Source: Erwinia sp. OLFS4 | Lineage (GTDB): Bacteria > Pseudomonadota > Gammaproteobacteria > Enterobacterales > Enterobacteriaceae | Direction of reading: 5' to 3' | Assembly (NCBI RefSeq): GCF_002752165.1 | Contig: NZ_MOMB01000015.1 | Coordinates: 1 to 32,128, forward strand | Length of the DNA: 32,128 bases | Part shown: positions 7,702 through 14,044 of the stretch, piece by piece | Position numbering within the stretch: position 1 is the first letter of the stretch | Layout of the letters: each line of letters opens with the position of its first letter | Program-made: the position numbers and the translations under genes | Notes under the pieces: generated by a model | The model's input: the letters and a program-made list of their open reading frames with translations, nothing else | The model's database searches: none | What the model was told of the DNA's origin: nothing

Positions 7702-8514
7702 TCAATCAGGGAAGGCATCTCTTGTTCTAAAAACCCACTCCATTTTAACTGGATAGATTTCTTTATTTTTTATATTAACCAATCTCGCCGCAATTAATTC
7801 ACCTGTATAATTTTTGGTTATGTGCAGGCTATCGGTAGGGTTATTCAAAGTTGGAGATGAGCTTCCAGTAAAATCCTGATTACCTATTGTTTCAATTTTA
7901 GCCAAATACTCTATCCTTAGATCTGACATATTCACATCTGCTGGAATATCGCCAATCACATTGATATCTGCCCATACTGGGACAACATACCCACCAGGGG
8001 ACATGGTTGTTCCAAAAATAATTGCAGCCCCCTTGGTATTTAGCACCTCAACATCCTTTGTTACACCGAATGCGTTAGTTCCAACGTAGTGCCCAGTCTT
8101 AGTTGTTTCTGAGCTTTCGATATGAAAACCGTACCACCCAGCCATATCTTTCCTTGAAACTCCATCACCCCGCCCCTCGTAATAACCGCTAATCAAATAA
8201 GTTCCAGATTTATATATAACAGATGATGGTGATAGCCCTGATTTACTCCAAGTGTTATTGTAAGGGGCTGTCGTCATAGAATGTACAACGTATCCCTTCC
8301 AACTACCATCTTCAATCATTTTAGAAATTAAGTTATTAAATTTTTTCCCAGTCAATATTTTCCCACTAAAATCACCGCTAGAAGGAATTGGAGTACGGAC
8401 AACGTTCTTTAATGGCTGTGGTTCCTCAATTTTGTAGAGATTATTTTCTGATTGGTAGTTACCACACCCTGACAAGACACCACATAAAGCCGCTATTACT
8501 AGTACCTTCTTCAC
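7702..8514 (-). CDS. Putative prophage-encoded lipoprotein
   Basis: A 270-aa protein with a lipoprotein signal peptide: basic start (MKK), hydrophobic VLVIAALCGV, lipobox LSGC with the lipidated cysteine at residue 17. The next residues are GNYQ, with no Asp at +2, so sorting to the outer membrane is expected. The remainder is a probable beta-rich secreted domain (YLISGYYEGRGDGVS, WYGFHIESSETTKTGHYVG, YVVPVWADINVIGD), not recognised as a named family. It starts at GTG 8514; in-frame upstream codons only extend back to TTG and would bury the signal peptide. The gene is AT-rich, flanked by hairpins, and shares a promoter-like leader with lom. Surface exposure and position suggest lysogenic conversion, for example superinfection exclusion, but this is inference. 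Confidence 0.75.
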   Translation of the reverse strand: MKKVLVIAALCGVLSGCGNYQSENNLYKIEEPQPLKNVVRTPIPSSGDFSGKILTGKKFNNLISKMIEDGSWKGYVVHSMTTAPYNNTWSKSGLSPSSVIYKSGTYLISGYYEGRGDGVSRKDMAGWYGFHIESSETTKTGHYVGTNAFGVTKDVEVLNTKGAAIIFGTTMSPGGYVVPVWADINVIGDIPADVNMSDLRIEYLAKIETIGNQDFTGSSSPTLNNPTDSLHITKNYTGELIAARLVNIKNKEIYPVKMEWVFRTRDAFPD

Positions 8515-8515
8515 A

Positions 8516-8554
8516 TCCCTATCCCCATAAGTAAAATATGGTAGATAGTAAAGC
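8516..8554 (-). promoter_or_regulatory. Promoter-like leader of the lipoprotein gene
   Basis: On the minus strand, GCTTTACTATCT (8554-8543) with a possible -10 TACTAT (8550-8545), then GGATAGGGA (8524-8516) just before the GTG start. The same two blocks at almost the same distance precede lom (11770-11731). The -35 is poor (TTCCCT at 17 bases), so an activator or weak constitutive use is possible. Confidence 0.5.
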
Positions 8555-8573
8555 GTAGCTGATGCAAAGGGAA

Positions 8574-8599
8574 GCAAGAAACCCGCAGCTAAGCGGGTT
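8574..8599 (-). terminator. Terminator after the BRO-N gene
   Basis: ACCCGC (8598-8593) and GCGGGT (8586-8581) around a six-base loop on the minus strand, followed by TTCTTGCTT. It lies about 20 bases after the BRO-N stop and would end the ant-BRO transcript before the lipoprotein gene. Confidence 0.65.
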
Positions 8600-8620
8600 G
8601 TGATGTTGATTACCTGGTAG

Positions 8621-9412
8621 TTATGCCACTTCAGCAACGTTCACAAGGTGGCGAAGTGCTTTGATACCTTCAGAGTTGTATCGAAACGCTTCGACCTGTT
8701 TTGACGAATATTTAGACTTATCCAGAAAGAACTTCCCGTACCTTTCTGTCTTAAGGTTGTGTTTAGTAGAGAGTCGACCGATTTTATTAGCAGTAACATT
8801 GTGACCAATCTGTTCTGCCGCTTCTTTGGCTGTGTAGAAGCGCTCCTCGAGTAAAGGAAGTGGCACAACCTCCTTACCTACAAGGGGATTTACCAGCGTC
8901 GCTACAATAACCTGATTTGCTGCATCACCGAGACGCGGAAACATCGACATAATTTCGCGGGCAGAAGCGATATTTTTCTCCAAAGCCTGAGCCTGCAACT
9001 GATTGGCCTTAGCCAGTCGGTACTCAGGCAGACCGGAAGAAGGTTTTTCTTTGGTTATGCTATAACTTCCAGTTTCCATCAATGCTGGAAGAACCTCTTC
9101 ACATACCCAATCCTGGACACGCTCTGCTGATGGTAAGCTGCTGCGCATGATAAGCCGGAACATATCAGCCTGCCCAGCCAGAATGACACCACGCGGGCGC
9201 GATCCGAACCCTGATTCCGACGATTCGCCCGAATTAAGGTTAATCAATGACTTACAGTGCTGCTTAAGGGCTTTGTGTGGATCTGCATACCCCAATGATC
9301 GCGCCATCTCAACAGCAAGGAAAACGGGTTTACCATTAAACCTTGCAGCGTCGATACTCACTACCTGTTCGTCACTTGACTTGAACTCAAAATGCTTGAT
9401 AATCGAATGCAT
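8621..9412 (-). CDS. BRO-N domain antirepressor-type protein
   Basis: A 263-aa protein. The first ~105 residues form a BRO-N domain (VVSIDAARFNGKPVFLAVEMARSLGYADPHKALKQHC, GQADMFRLIMRSSLPSAERVQDWVCEEVLPALMETGSY). The rest holds a coiled stretch (LAKANQLQAQALEKNIASAREI) and a C-terminal domain with an HTH-like pattern (FYTAKEAAEQIGHNVTANKIGRLSTKHNLKTERYGK), as in phage antirepressors that bind repressor or DNA. The ATG at 9412 was chosen for GGAG five bases upstream, over an ATG at 9430. It follows ant with no minus-strand terminator between them and is probably co-transcribed. A plus-strand promoter and terminator predict an antisense RNA across its start. Target unknown. Confidence 0.82.
   Translation of the reverse strand: MHSIIKHFEFKSSDEQVVSIDAARFNGKPVFLAVEMARSLGYADPHKALKQHCKSLINLNSGESSESGFGSRPRGVILAGQADMFRLIMRSSLPSAERVQDWVCEEVLPALMETGSYSITKEKPSSGLPEYRLAKANQLQAQALEKNIASAREIMSMFPRLGDAANQVIVATLVNPLVGKEVVPLPLLEERFYTAKEAAEQIGHNVTANKIGRLSTKHNLKTERYGKFFLDKSKYSSKQVEAFRYNSEGIKALRHLVNVAEVA
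9376..9403 (+). promoter_or_regulatory. Plus-strand promoter inside the BRO-N gene start
   Basis: TTGACT (9376-9381), 16-base spacer, GATAAT (9398-9403): five of six matches in each hexamer. Transcription would begin near 9410, exactly opposite the BRO-N start codon. Confidence 0.6.
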
Positions 9413-9470
9413 GTGTTCTCCAAAGTTCATATACCTAGTGATATCCGCCAGCTACCCACTGGCGGTTTTT
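9410..9470 (+). ncRNA. Predicted Sar-like antisense RNA over the BRO-N start
   Basis: The promoter at 9376-9403 and an intrinsic terminator (CCGCCAG 9445-9451, CTGGCGG 9459-9465, then five T) define a transcript of about 60 bases. Its 5' end is complementary to the BRO-N start codon (9410-9412) and Shine-Dalgarno GGAG (9418-9421). The same hairpin on the minus strand lacks a T tract, so it serves the plus strand. Size, position and polarity parallel P22 Sar, the antisense RNA that blocks ant translation. No protein frame fits the interval. This is a prediction from signals only. Confidence 0.5.
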
Positions 9471-9475
9471 CTTTG

Positions 9476-10306
9476 TCAGTTCAGGTAGCGATTAACCTGA
9501 TCCCGTACAAATTCTCTTTTTTGTTTATCGCTGAACAAAAACACAGCGCCCTTGTGTTTCATCCAGATTTGCCAGCTATCCACATCATCAACCGTCTTAT
9601 CCAGCCCAAACATTTTGATCTTCACTTGCTTCCCATTTTCAACACGACAAAGTACCTGATAGGAAAGTGGAGATAAGGCATTCTGTTGGTCATCTTTGCC
9701 TAGATATTCACCTTCGATTGGCACTCTTGCGGCCAGTGACAATGCTTCAGTGAATTGTTCTTCATTGATCTCTTTGTATGAACACCCGAAATGAGATTTC
9801 AGAGAAGACCAGAGTGTGATAATTGCTTTGGCCTGTTTATCCTGCGGAAGACTACGCCCGCGACTCAGCACCAGTTGTTTGATGGCTTCCTGTTGTTCAG
9901 GAGTAATTTTGCCGGGGAGTGCTTTTTTTGCTTTACGCGGATTACTTACCTGGCCTTTCGTCCAGTATTCGTAGAGAACGTCGTCGCACTCTTCCTGATA
10001 CTGAATGACCTTGTCGCGGATCTCAGGCTTAACTTTGTTTGGCTGAATAGTTTGTAGCCACGCCGCAAACTTACGGAAGGCGAGACAGGTCATAGCCTGA
10101 TTTCCGCCAGATGAAGGTATTTCGATTTCCGAAACACCTTTAGCAAAGCGTTGTTTTAATTTAACAAATTGAGCAGCCCATACCATGCCCATGCTTTCTA
10201 CAACGGGCTTCATTGGCACATATGGCTCATTGTTGAAATTAACCAGATACAGACTGTCACCGTGAAAAGGTACATTGATAGTCGATGTTGCGGTTGCTAT
10301 ACTCAT
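9476..10306 (-). CDS. ant: P22 Ant-type antirepressor
   Basis: A 276-aa protein whose first ~130 residues closely follow P22 Ant: VPFHGDSLYLVNFNNEPYVPMKPVVESMGM, FVKLKQRFAKGVSEI, KFAAWLQTIQPNKVKPEIRD, KVIQYQEECDDVLYEYWTKG. P22 Ant inactivates c2-type repressors and permits lytic growth. The C-terminal half (KITPEQQEAIKQLVLSRGR..., KHKGAVFLFSDKQKREF) is not like P22 as I recall it. The ATG at 10306 was chosen because P22 Ant aligns from there, AGGA lies ten bases upstream, and a predicted antisense RNA covers that site. Starts at 10387 and 10378, overlapping the arc-like stop, would add 27 or 24 residues. It is downstream of the arc-like gene, as in P22 immI. Confidence 0.9.
   Translation of the reverse strand: MSIATATSTINVPFHGDSLYLVNFNNEPYVPMKPVVESMGMVWAAQFVKLKQRFAKGVSEIEIPSSGGNQAMTCLAFRKFAAWLQTIQPNKVKPEIRDKVIQYQEECDDVLYEYWTKGQVSNPRKAKKALPGKITPEQQEAIKQLVLSRGRSLPQDKQAKAIITLWSSLKSHFGCSYKEINEEQFTEALSLAARVPIEGEYLGKDDQQNALSPLSYQVLCRVENGKQVKIKMFGLDKTVDDVDSWQIWMKHKGAVFLFSDKQKREFVRDQVNRYLN
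10275..10303 (+). promoter_or_regulatory. Sar-type promoter inside the start of ant
   Basis: TTGATA (10275-10280), 17-base spacer, TATACT (10298-10303): near-consensus sigma-70 promoter on the plus strand, opposite to ant. The start would be near 10310. P22 has its sar promoter in the same place. Confidence 0.65.
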
Positions 10307-10309
10307 ATT

Positions 10310-10372
10310 CGTTAGTTCCTCGCGAGTTACTGACAAATCAGAGGCCCTGACTGTTAGTGCAGTTGGGGCTTC
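10310..10372 (+). ncRNA. sar: Predicted Sar-like antisense RNA of the arc-ant junction
   Basis: From the promoter at 10275-10303 a transcript would cover the arc-ant interval and the ant Shine-Dalgarno (AGGA, opposite 10317-10320). It would end at a 10-bp stem, GCCCTGACTG (10344-10353) with CAGTTGGGGC (10360-10369), which holds two G-U pairs. The tract after the stem is T-poor, so the 3' end is uncertain. About 63 bases agrees with the ~68 of P22 Sar, which pairs with the ant ribosome-binding site. Homology of arrangement is clear; expression is inferred. Confidence 0.5.
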
Positions 10373-10374
10373 GC

Positions 10375-10533
10375 TCATTCTGGACATTTTATTCCCTGAC
10401 GCTCTGCATACTCCCTCATCGCCCTTACCGCCTCCTTACTGAAAGATCGGTCCGATTGTTTCGCAAGGGACTCCATCGCCTTTTCAAGCCACTCAGGTAT
10501 CCTTAAGGTTTTTACTTTCACTTCTAACTCCAT
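10375..10533 (-). CDS. arc: Arc-like ribbon-helix-helix repressor
   Basis: A 52-aa protein, the size of P22 Arc (53 aa). Residues 5-45 fit a ribbon-helix-helix fold: strand VKVKTLRIP, helix EWLEKAMESLAKQSD, turn RSFS, helix KEAVRAMREYAERQG, like Arc's FNLRWPREVLDLVRKVAEENGRSVNSEI. P22 Arc represses its own operon and ant. The ATG at 10533 was chosen because the predicted promoter would start transcription near 10546, excluding the earlier ATG at 10554. The leader is then only about 13 bases with no Shine-Dalgarno. Its last codons lie just upstream of ant, so the two are one operon. Its operators are probably the GGTACG repeats. Confidence 0.8.
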   Translation of the reverse strand: MELEVKVKTLRIPEWLEKAMESLAKQSDRSFSKEAVRAMREYAERQGIKCPE

Positions 10534-10539
10534 ATGTAT

Positions 10540-10592
10540 TTGGTACGTATACATAGTATTTAGGTACGCATTGATAGTCAATAGGTACGCAG
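10540..10592. promoter_or_regulatory. Three operator-like GGTACG repeats spaced 21 bp
   Basis: GGTACG occurs at 10542-10547, 10563-10568 and 10584-10589, each preceded by TT or TA and followed by T or C then A, with exactly 21 bp between copies (two helical turns). The first lies just downstream of the ant-side -10, the second in that promoter's spacer, the third in the spacer of the opposite promoter. This is the layout expected for operators of the flanking Arc/Mnt-like proteins; which protein binds cannot be read. Confidence 0.75.
10553..10581 (-). promoter_or_regulatory. Promoter of the arc-ant operon (Pant-like)
   Basis: On the minus strand: TTGACT (10581-10576), 17-base spacer, TACTAT (10558-10553), predicting a start near 10546. 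The second GGTACG repeat lies in the spacer and the first overlaps the start site, so bound repressor would occlude it. Confidence 0.75.
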
Positions 10593-10599
10593 TTAATAT
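10571..10599 (+). promoter_or_regulatory. Promoter of the Mnt-like gene
   Basis: TTGATA (10571-10576), 17-base spacer, TAATAT (10594-10599), start near 10606. Its -35 overlaps by one base the -35 of the divergent arc-ant promoter, so the two should compete for polymerase. The third GGTACG repeat is in the spacer. Confidence 0.7.
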
Positions 10600-10663
10600 G
10601 TTTTCATTGTTCAATTTTAAAATGGGGAAGTATGAGCACCTAAAGGTCGCTCGTGCGGTAGCT

Positions 10664-11017
10664 ATGGCTGAAAGAAAATATAGGCATCCGCAAGTCAACC
10701 TTCGCTTGCCTGAAGAATTGAAAGAGCGAATAGCTGAGATTGCAGAGCGTAACAAGCGTTCATCTAACGCTGAGATGGTTGCAGCTATTGAAAATTGGGT
10801 TAAGCGCGACACTCTTTACAATTACAAAAGCGAAATCTCATTTATCAATGTAAATGATGGCAGTCATATTGATGACCCTACCGTTTCAGTCAATCTCACT
10901 AAAGGGGAGTTGAACAGGATGATTGGAGATGCAGCGGAGGAAGCCGCTTATGCGGTCGTCGATAAAATACATGAAAAATACGACGTTAGCCCAAAAAACA
11001 AAAAGCCCTCGGAGTGA
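10664..11017 (+). CDS. mnt: Mnt-like ribbon-helix-helix repressor
   Basis: A 117-aa protein with an N-terminal Arc/Mnt domain: strand HPQVNLRLP, helix EELKERIAEIAERNK, RSSNAEMVAAIENWV, which lines up with P22 Mnt (FNFRMPMEVREKLKFRAEANGRSMNSELLQIV). The C-terminal half (TVSVNLTKGELNRMIGDAAEEAAYAVVDKIHEKY) may form the oligomerisation helix; the protein is longer than P22 Mnt (83 aa). In P22, Mnt keeps ant silent in the lysogen, and this gene is divergent from arc-ant in the same way. The start at 10664 (MAERKYRHPQ) is chosen by alignment with Mnt; the ATG at 10622, the first after the predicted transcription start, would add 14 residues. Neither has a good Shine-Dalgarno. Family firm, start uncertain. 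Confidence 0.8.
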   Translation: MAERKYRHPQVNLRLPEELKERIAEIAERNKRSSNAEMVAAIENWVKRDTLYNYKSEISFINVNDGSHIDDPTVSVNLTKGELNRMIGDAAEEAAYAVVDKIHEKYDVSPKNKKPSE

Positions 11018-11027
11018 GGGCTTTTTC
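11000..11027. terminator. Bidirectional terminator between mnt-like and lom
   Basis: GCCCTC and GAGGGC around a GGAGT loop, flanked by five A on one side and five T on the other, so it can stop the plus-strand mnt-like transcript (whose stop codon lies in the stem) and the minus-strand lom transcript. Confidence 0.85.
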
Positions 11028-11035
11028 GGCTGTAA

Positions 11036-11728
11036 TTAGAATTTGTAACCCACGCCAACAGTGAATCCATTCGCCTTCCAATCGCCGCTGCCAGTACCAC
11101 CTTCATAAGCAGCATCGATGACCAGCCCCTGCCACACATTTACCTGAGCACCAAAACTGTAAGCAAAACCCGTGTTGTTACGTGATGATGAGCTACTATT
11201 TTTCTCCGTTCGCACACTATTGATGAATGTTTCATCGTCATTTTCGACACTTATGTGCTGAAAAGAAGCGCCAGCAAGAGCATAAAAACTTATGTAGTCA
11301 TTTAAACGCAATGAGGGGCCGATGAGAGCTGAAACATAGTCACCTGTGACTCTCGCTCTCCCATCGAATTTATTAAAGGTTTCATCGGCGTTAACCCGCT
11401 TACCTTCGCCGCTCGTTGCACCATCATGCGTTGCATAGGCTACAGAGCCCATAAGACCCCACATATCATCAAATTCATAACGATATCGGATAAACATTCC
11501 CTGGGGCTTATTGTAACCATCTGAGGATACCTTGACTGGCGCACCAATTACGCTACTCATATTAGTGTAAGCTTTACTGGCGAGGGCATCAGCGGTTCCA
11601 GACTGGCTTTTGTAACCCTTCATATCCATCTGAATAAAGCCAACAGAAAGAGTTTGATCACCGCTGGCGGCAATTGCATTGAATGTTAAAGCTAAAGCTG
11701 AAGCAGCAATAATCTTTTTAACAGACAT
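11036..11728 (-). CDS. lom: Lom/Ail-family outer membrane protein
   Basis: A 230-aa protein with a signal peptide (MSVKKIIAASALALTFNAIA, cleavage after residue 20 or 21). It then has an eight-strand beta-barrel pattern typical of Ail/Lom/OmpX: TLSVGFIQMD, GMFIRYRYEFDDMWGLMGSVAYA, DYVSALIGPSLRLNDYISFYALAGASF, TGFAYSFGAQVNVWQGLVIDAAYEG, ending in NGFTVGVGYKF with the C-terminal Phe used for barrel insertion. It is longer than lambda Lom (206 aa) owing to extended loops, including a serine-rich segment. Lom is expressed from the prophage and has been linked to adhesion. The ATG at 11728 is preceded by AGGATAGGGA; longer in-frame starts would displace the signal peptide. In lambda, lom follows J; here it lies between K and the antirepressor cassette. 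Confidence 0.9.
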   Translation of the reverse strand: MSVKKIIAASALALTFNAIAASGDQTLSVGFIQMDMKGYKSQSGTADALASKAYTNMSSVIGAPVKVSSDGYNKPQGMFIRYRYEFDDMWGLMGSVAYATHDGATSGEGKRVNADETFNKFDGRARVTGDYVSALIGPSLRLNDYISFYALAGASFQHISVENDDETFINSVRTEKNSSSSSRNNTGFAYSFGAQVNVWQGLVIDAAYEGGTGSGDWKANGFTVGVGYKF

Positions 11729-11730
11729 AT

Positions 11731-11770
11731 TCCCTATCCTTGTCACTGAAAAGTGCTCAGATAGTAAAGC
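11731..11770 (-). promoter_or_regulatory. Promoter-like leader of lom, shared with the lipoprotein gene
   Basis: On the minus strand GCTTTACTATCT (11770-11759), possible -10 TACTAT, and GGATAGGGA (11739-11731) beside the ATG. Both blocks recur upstream of the lipoprotein gene, 28 versus 27 bases apart. The -35 match (TTCCAT, 16 bases upstream) is weak. The rest of 11771-11945, between lom and K, is AT-rich and shows no gene. Confidence 0.5.
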
Positions 11771-11945
11771 AACTATAATATAATGGAAAGTAAGAATAAG
11801 TGACCCAACTAGCAAAACGTCGTTCAATACTTTCTAAGCTGCCTGTGCGGCAGTGCATGGCTTCATCTATTCTATTAAAGAAGTGATCGATTAAATGTGC
11901 TGCTGGTACAAGCTCATAATTTAACCGCCGCGCATGGTATAGCCA

Positions 11946-12656
11946 TCAATAAGTACTTTTATACCTCAAAATCTTTACAGTTCGCTCTCTCCAGTAGCCG
12001 CCGTACGGTACGCGCTGACTCAAATGCCCGTACAAATGATGCAAAAGCATGTTCCCTTCAAGAAGTATTCCTGCATGGTTCCACTTATTAGCCTGAACCT
12101 GCATTATTGCGACATCTCCTACCCTGGGCGACCCAGTAAACTCTCTGAAACCACAGTCATACCAACAATCGTGGTAAAAATTATCAGAGTGTTGATCTTC
12201 CCACCAACAATAATCTACGCGGTAATCATCAAGCTCTATGCCGTGCGTCTGCCGATAATAACTCATCACAAGCCCCCAGCAATCATAATGACCAAGGACA
12301 AACGGCCTGCCCAATAACGGAAGCTCACCACGAGGTAATATTGTCCGTAAATCACCCTCCGGCCAGCTGATTATATGCCAGGGTAATTCTGTCGCATCAC
12401 ATTGCGCCGAATCCAGTTCACTTGGCTGTGTGGTCGCGTCAGGATGGCTGTGGACAATACCCGTTATAGTTCCCCAATCTTCAGCGTTCGCGTAATCTTC
12501 TGGTGAGATAACAAAATTCTCTGTCGGCTCATTGGAGATATTACGGCACGGAAAATATCGCTCCACCCTGCTTTTTTGCACAACTAATCCGCAAGCTTCT
12601 TTAGGATATTCAGCTTCGGCGTGTTGCATAATTGCATCAATTGTTTTTTGCTGCAT
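11946..12656 (-). CDS. K: Tail tip assembly protein K (JAMM protease plus NlpC/P60 domain)
   Basis: A 236-aa two-domain protein as in lambda gpK. Residues 1-100 are a JAB/MPN domain with the JAMM metal site: E20 (KEACGLVV), H69 and H71 (VHSHPD), S79 and D82 (PSELD). Residues 115-236 are an NlpC/P60 cysteine peptidase domain with C126 (HYDCWGLV), H193 (WNHAGILL) and H205 or H206 as likely catalytic residues. It is thought to process tail-tip components and/or cleave peptidoglycan during assembly or DNA entry. The ATG at 12656 has GGAG five bases upstream, inside the end of L; a longer frame to 12719 would overlap L. In lambda the next gene is I, but here lom and the antirepressor cassette follow. 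Confidence 0.92.
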   Translation of the reverse strand: MQQKTIDAIMQHAEAEYPKEACGLVVQKSRVERYFPCRNISNEPTENFVISPEDYANAEDWGTITGIVHSHPDATTQPSELDSAQCDATELPWHIISWPEGDLRTILPRGELPLLGRPFVLGHYDCWGLVMSYYRQTHGIELDDYRVDYCWWEDQHSDNFYHDCWYDCGFREFTGSPRVGDVAIMQVQANKWNHAGILLEGNMLLHHLYGHLSQRVPYGGYWRERTVKILRYKSTY

Positions 12657-12657
12657 A

Positions 12658-13407
12658 TCAGCTCCGCAACAGAGACGTTCCCGGAAATCCACCAAACGGT
12701 AGCTCACCGTTATATCCAAACCGCAGTTTGCAGCCAGTCAGATTGCCGCTGCACTGGTCGAGGGATGGGTCGTCAACTGGCCGGTTGAATTTGTCGAAGT
12801 AGAGCGTGCCGGTGTAATCGCAGCCATCACCTGAACGGTATTTACCACGAATGCACCAGGTGCATAGCGAATGTAGCTGGCGGGTGGGTATCATCAGGCC
12901 CTGCAGGTCCATCGGGCTGGTAAGTGTGAACTCGACCGCCTGATTTGTTTCCTGGCTTTTGCTGTCGATGTAGAAGACCTGCAACTTTTCCTGTGTAGCG
13001 TCTGCTGATGGATTGCCACCCGGGAAGTTTTTGGCGTCCAGATACTGCACCAGGGTGTCATGAATGGTTACTGTCGCCTGAAGCATGTCATCATATGCAA
13101 GGCAAAGAGCTGTAATGGAACCGTTCAGATTGGCAACGCTCAGTTTTGGCTGAGCCGTGCTATCAGTGGACGTTTCGATCCCTTCAATTTCTACCGGCCA
13201 AGCGGAATATTCATTACCCTGCCACCAGATGGATTTAGCTGGCAGCTTGTTTTCATCCCCACCAGCTGCTGCAATTTCTTCCGGGGTATGCGGGATGGTA
13301 TGAGCATGGAAACGCAGAATATCAGCGTTGAATTTGCTGCCGTCGACTTCGAACAGCCGGACGCGGTTGCCCGGCTCCAGTTTCTGTAAGTCAGAGTTAA
13401 TAGCCAT
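12658..13407 (-). CDS. L: Minor tail protein L (iron-sulfur tail tip protein)
   Basis: A 249-aa protein of the lambda gpL family. The N-terminal beta domain (NRVRLFEVDGSKFNADILRFHAH, WWQGNEYSAWPVEIEGIE) precedes a C-terminal cysteine cluster (LCTWCIRGKYRSGDGCDYTG and QCSGNLTGCKLRFG) ending FGGFPGTSLLRS. In gpL four conserved cysteines bind an iron-sulfur cluster, and the FGGFPG end is a family hallmark. It builds the tail tip with J, I, K and M. The stop lies one base before the K start, so L and K are coupled. AGGA precedes the ATG. Confidence 0.92.
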   Translation of the reverse strand: MAINSDLQKLEPGNRVRLFEVDGSKFNADILRFHAHTIPHTPEEIAAAGGDENKLPAKSIWWQGNEYSAWPVEIEGIETSTDSTAQPKLSVANLNGSITALCLAYDDMLQATVTIHDTLVQYLDAKNFPGGNPSADATQEKLQVFYIDSKSQETNQAVEFTLTSPMDLQGLMIPTRQLHSLCTWCIRGKYRSGDGCDYTGTLYFDKFNRPVDDPSLDQCSGNLTGCKLRFGYNGELPFGGFPGTSLLRS

Positions 13408-13415
13408 TGGTTTTC

Positions 13416-13763
13416 CTATGGGGAAAATGCCTGTTCAAATGTAGCTGTTATGGTCATGGTGTTACTGCTCATGGGATTGAGGCGAATAGAGTCAGCGACC
13501 ACCCGATAAAGTCCGGCACTGCCAAATGGCGGCGTCCAAATGAATGACCTGACGGTATGTCCACGAATGAACGCCAGAGCCGGCAACATGTCGGATTTTC
13601 TGCCTGCCATTGATATCGGCCAGCTTTGTGTTTCGGGATTGATTCCATCGCCGCTAACCTGTTTATACCCATCACCAAACTGAACAGATCGGACGCGGTG
13701 ATTAAATTGCCCTTCCATGCCGTTCTGGATCTGAGTGCGCCAGGTGAAAGTGTCGATTGCCAT
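13416..13763 (-). CDS. M: Minor tail protein M
   Basis: A 115-aa protein, close to lambda gpM (109 aa). Family hallmarks are DTFTWRTQIQNGMEGQFNHRVRSVQFGDGYKQVSGDGINPETQSW near the start and FIRGHTVRSFIWTPPFGSAGLYRV in the second half, ending in ATFEQAF. gpM sits at the tail tip between the tape measure and L. The ATG at 13763 was chosen for GGAG five bases upstream; an ATG at 13778 adds five residues and begins in the T tract of the preceding hairpin. L follows 8 bases later. Confidence 0.92.
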   Translation of the reverse strand: MAIDTFTWRTQIQNGMEGQFNHRVRSVQFGDGYKQVSGDGINPETQSWPISMAGRKSDMLPALAFIRGHTVRSFIWTPPFGSAGLYRVVADSIRLNPMSSNTMTITATFEQAFSP

Positions 13764-13777
13764 ATTTACTCCGGGCA

Positions 13778-13803
13778 ATAAAAAAGCCCACCGAAGTGAG
13801 CCG
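13778..13803 (-). terminator. Terminator-like hairpin before M
   Basis: GCTCAC, TTCG loop, GTGGGC on the minus strand (13801-13786) followed by six T, leading directly into the CCCGGAG ribosome-binding site of M. Confidence 0.65.
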
Positions 13804-13822
13804 TTTGTAGGCAGAGAATCAA

Positions 13823-14035
13823 TCAGAGTGTTTTAGCAAGTTCTTTGATTTTTTCCCTTGCTAACCTTGAGGCAATTTCCTGAATTTTACCCATATTCAG
13901 GTTTTCGTCGTATGGAATCTCCACCCAAGTGAAAGCCAACGTACGTCCATCATCATCAACAAAGTCAACAGCGGTATCAATTCGCTTACCTTCCTCGCCC
14001 TCAACAATTTTGTATGAATCAATTTTTGCTTTCAT
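13823..14035 (-). CDS. Small hypothetical protein between tape measure and M
   Basis: A 70-aa protein of unrecognised family: MKAKIDSYKIVEGEEGKRIDTAVDFVDDDGRTLAFTWVEIPYDEN, then a helix GKIQEIASRLAREKIKELAKTL. It is acidic in the first half, with no signal peptide or membrane segment. GGAG lies five bases before the ATG, 9 bases after the tape-measure stop. It reads with the tail operon and has a hairpin just downstream. In lambda M follows H directly, so this is an extra gene; a tail-assembly accessory role is possible but unsupported. Confidence 0.7.
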   Translation of the reverse strand: MKAKIDSYKIVEGEEGKRIDTAVDFVDDDGRTLAFTWVEIPYDENLNMGKIQEIASRLAREKIKELAKTL

Positions 14036-14044
14036 AAATTCTCC

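Noticed and set aside
10554-10600. Earlier starts for arc-like (10554) and mnt-like (10571 TTG, 10598 ATG)
   Set aside because: They lie upstream of the transcription starts predicted from the promoters, and the added residues do not match the Arc or Mnt families.
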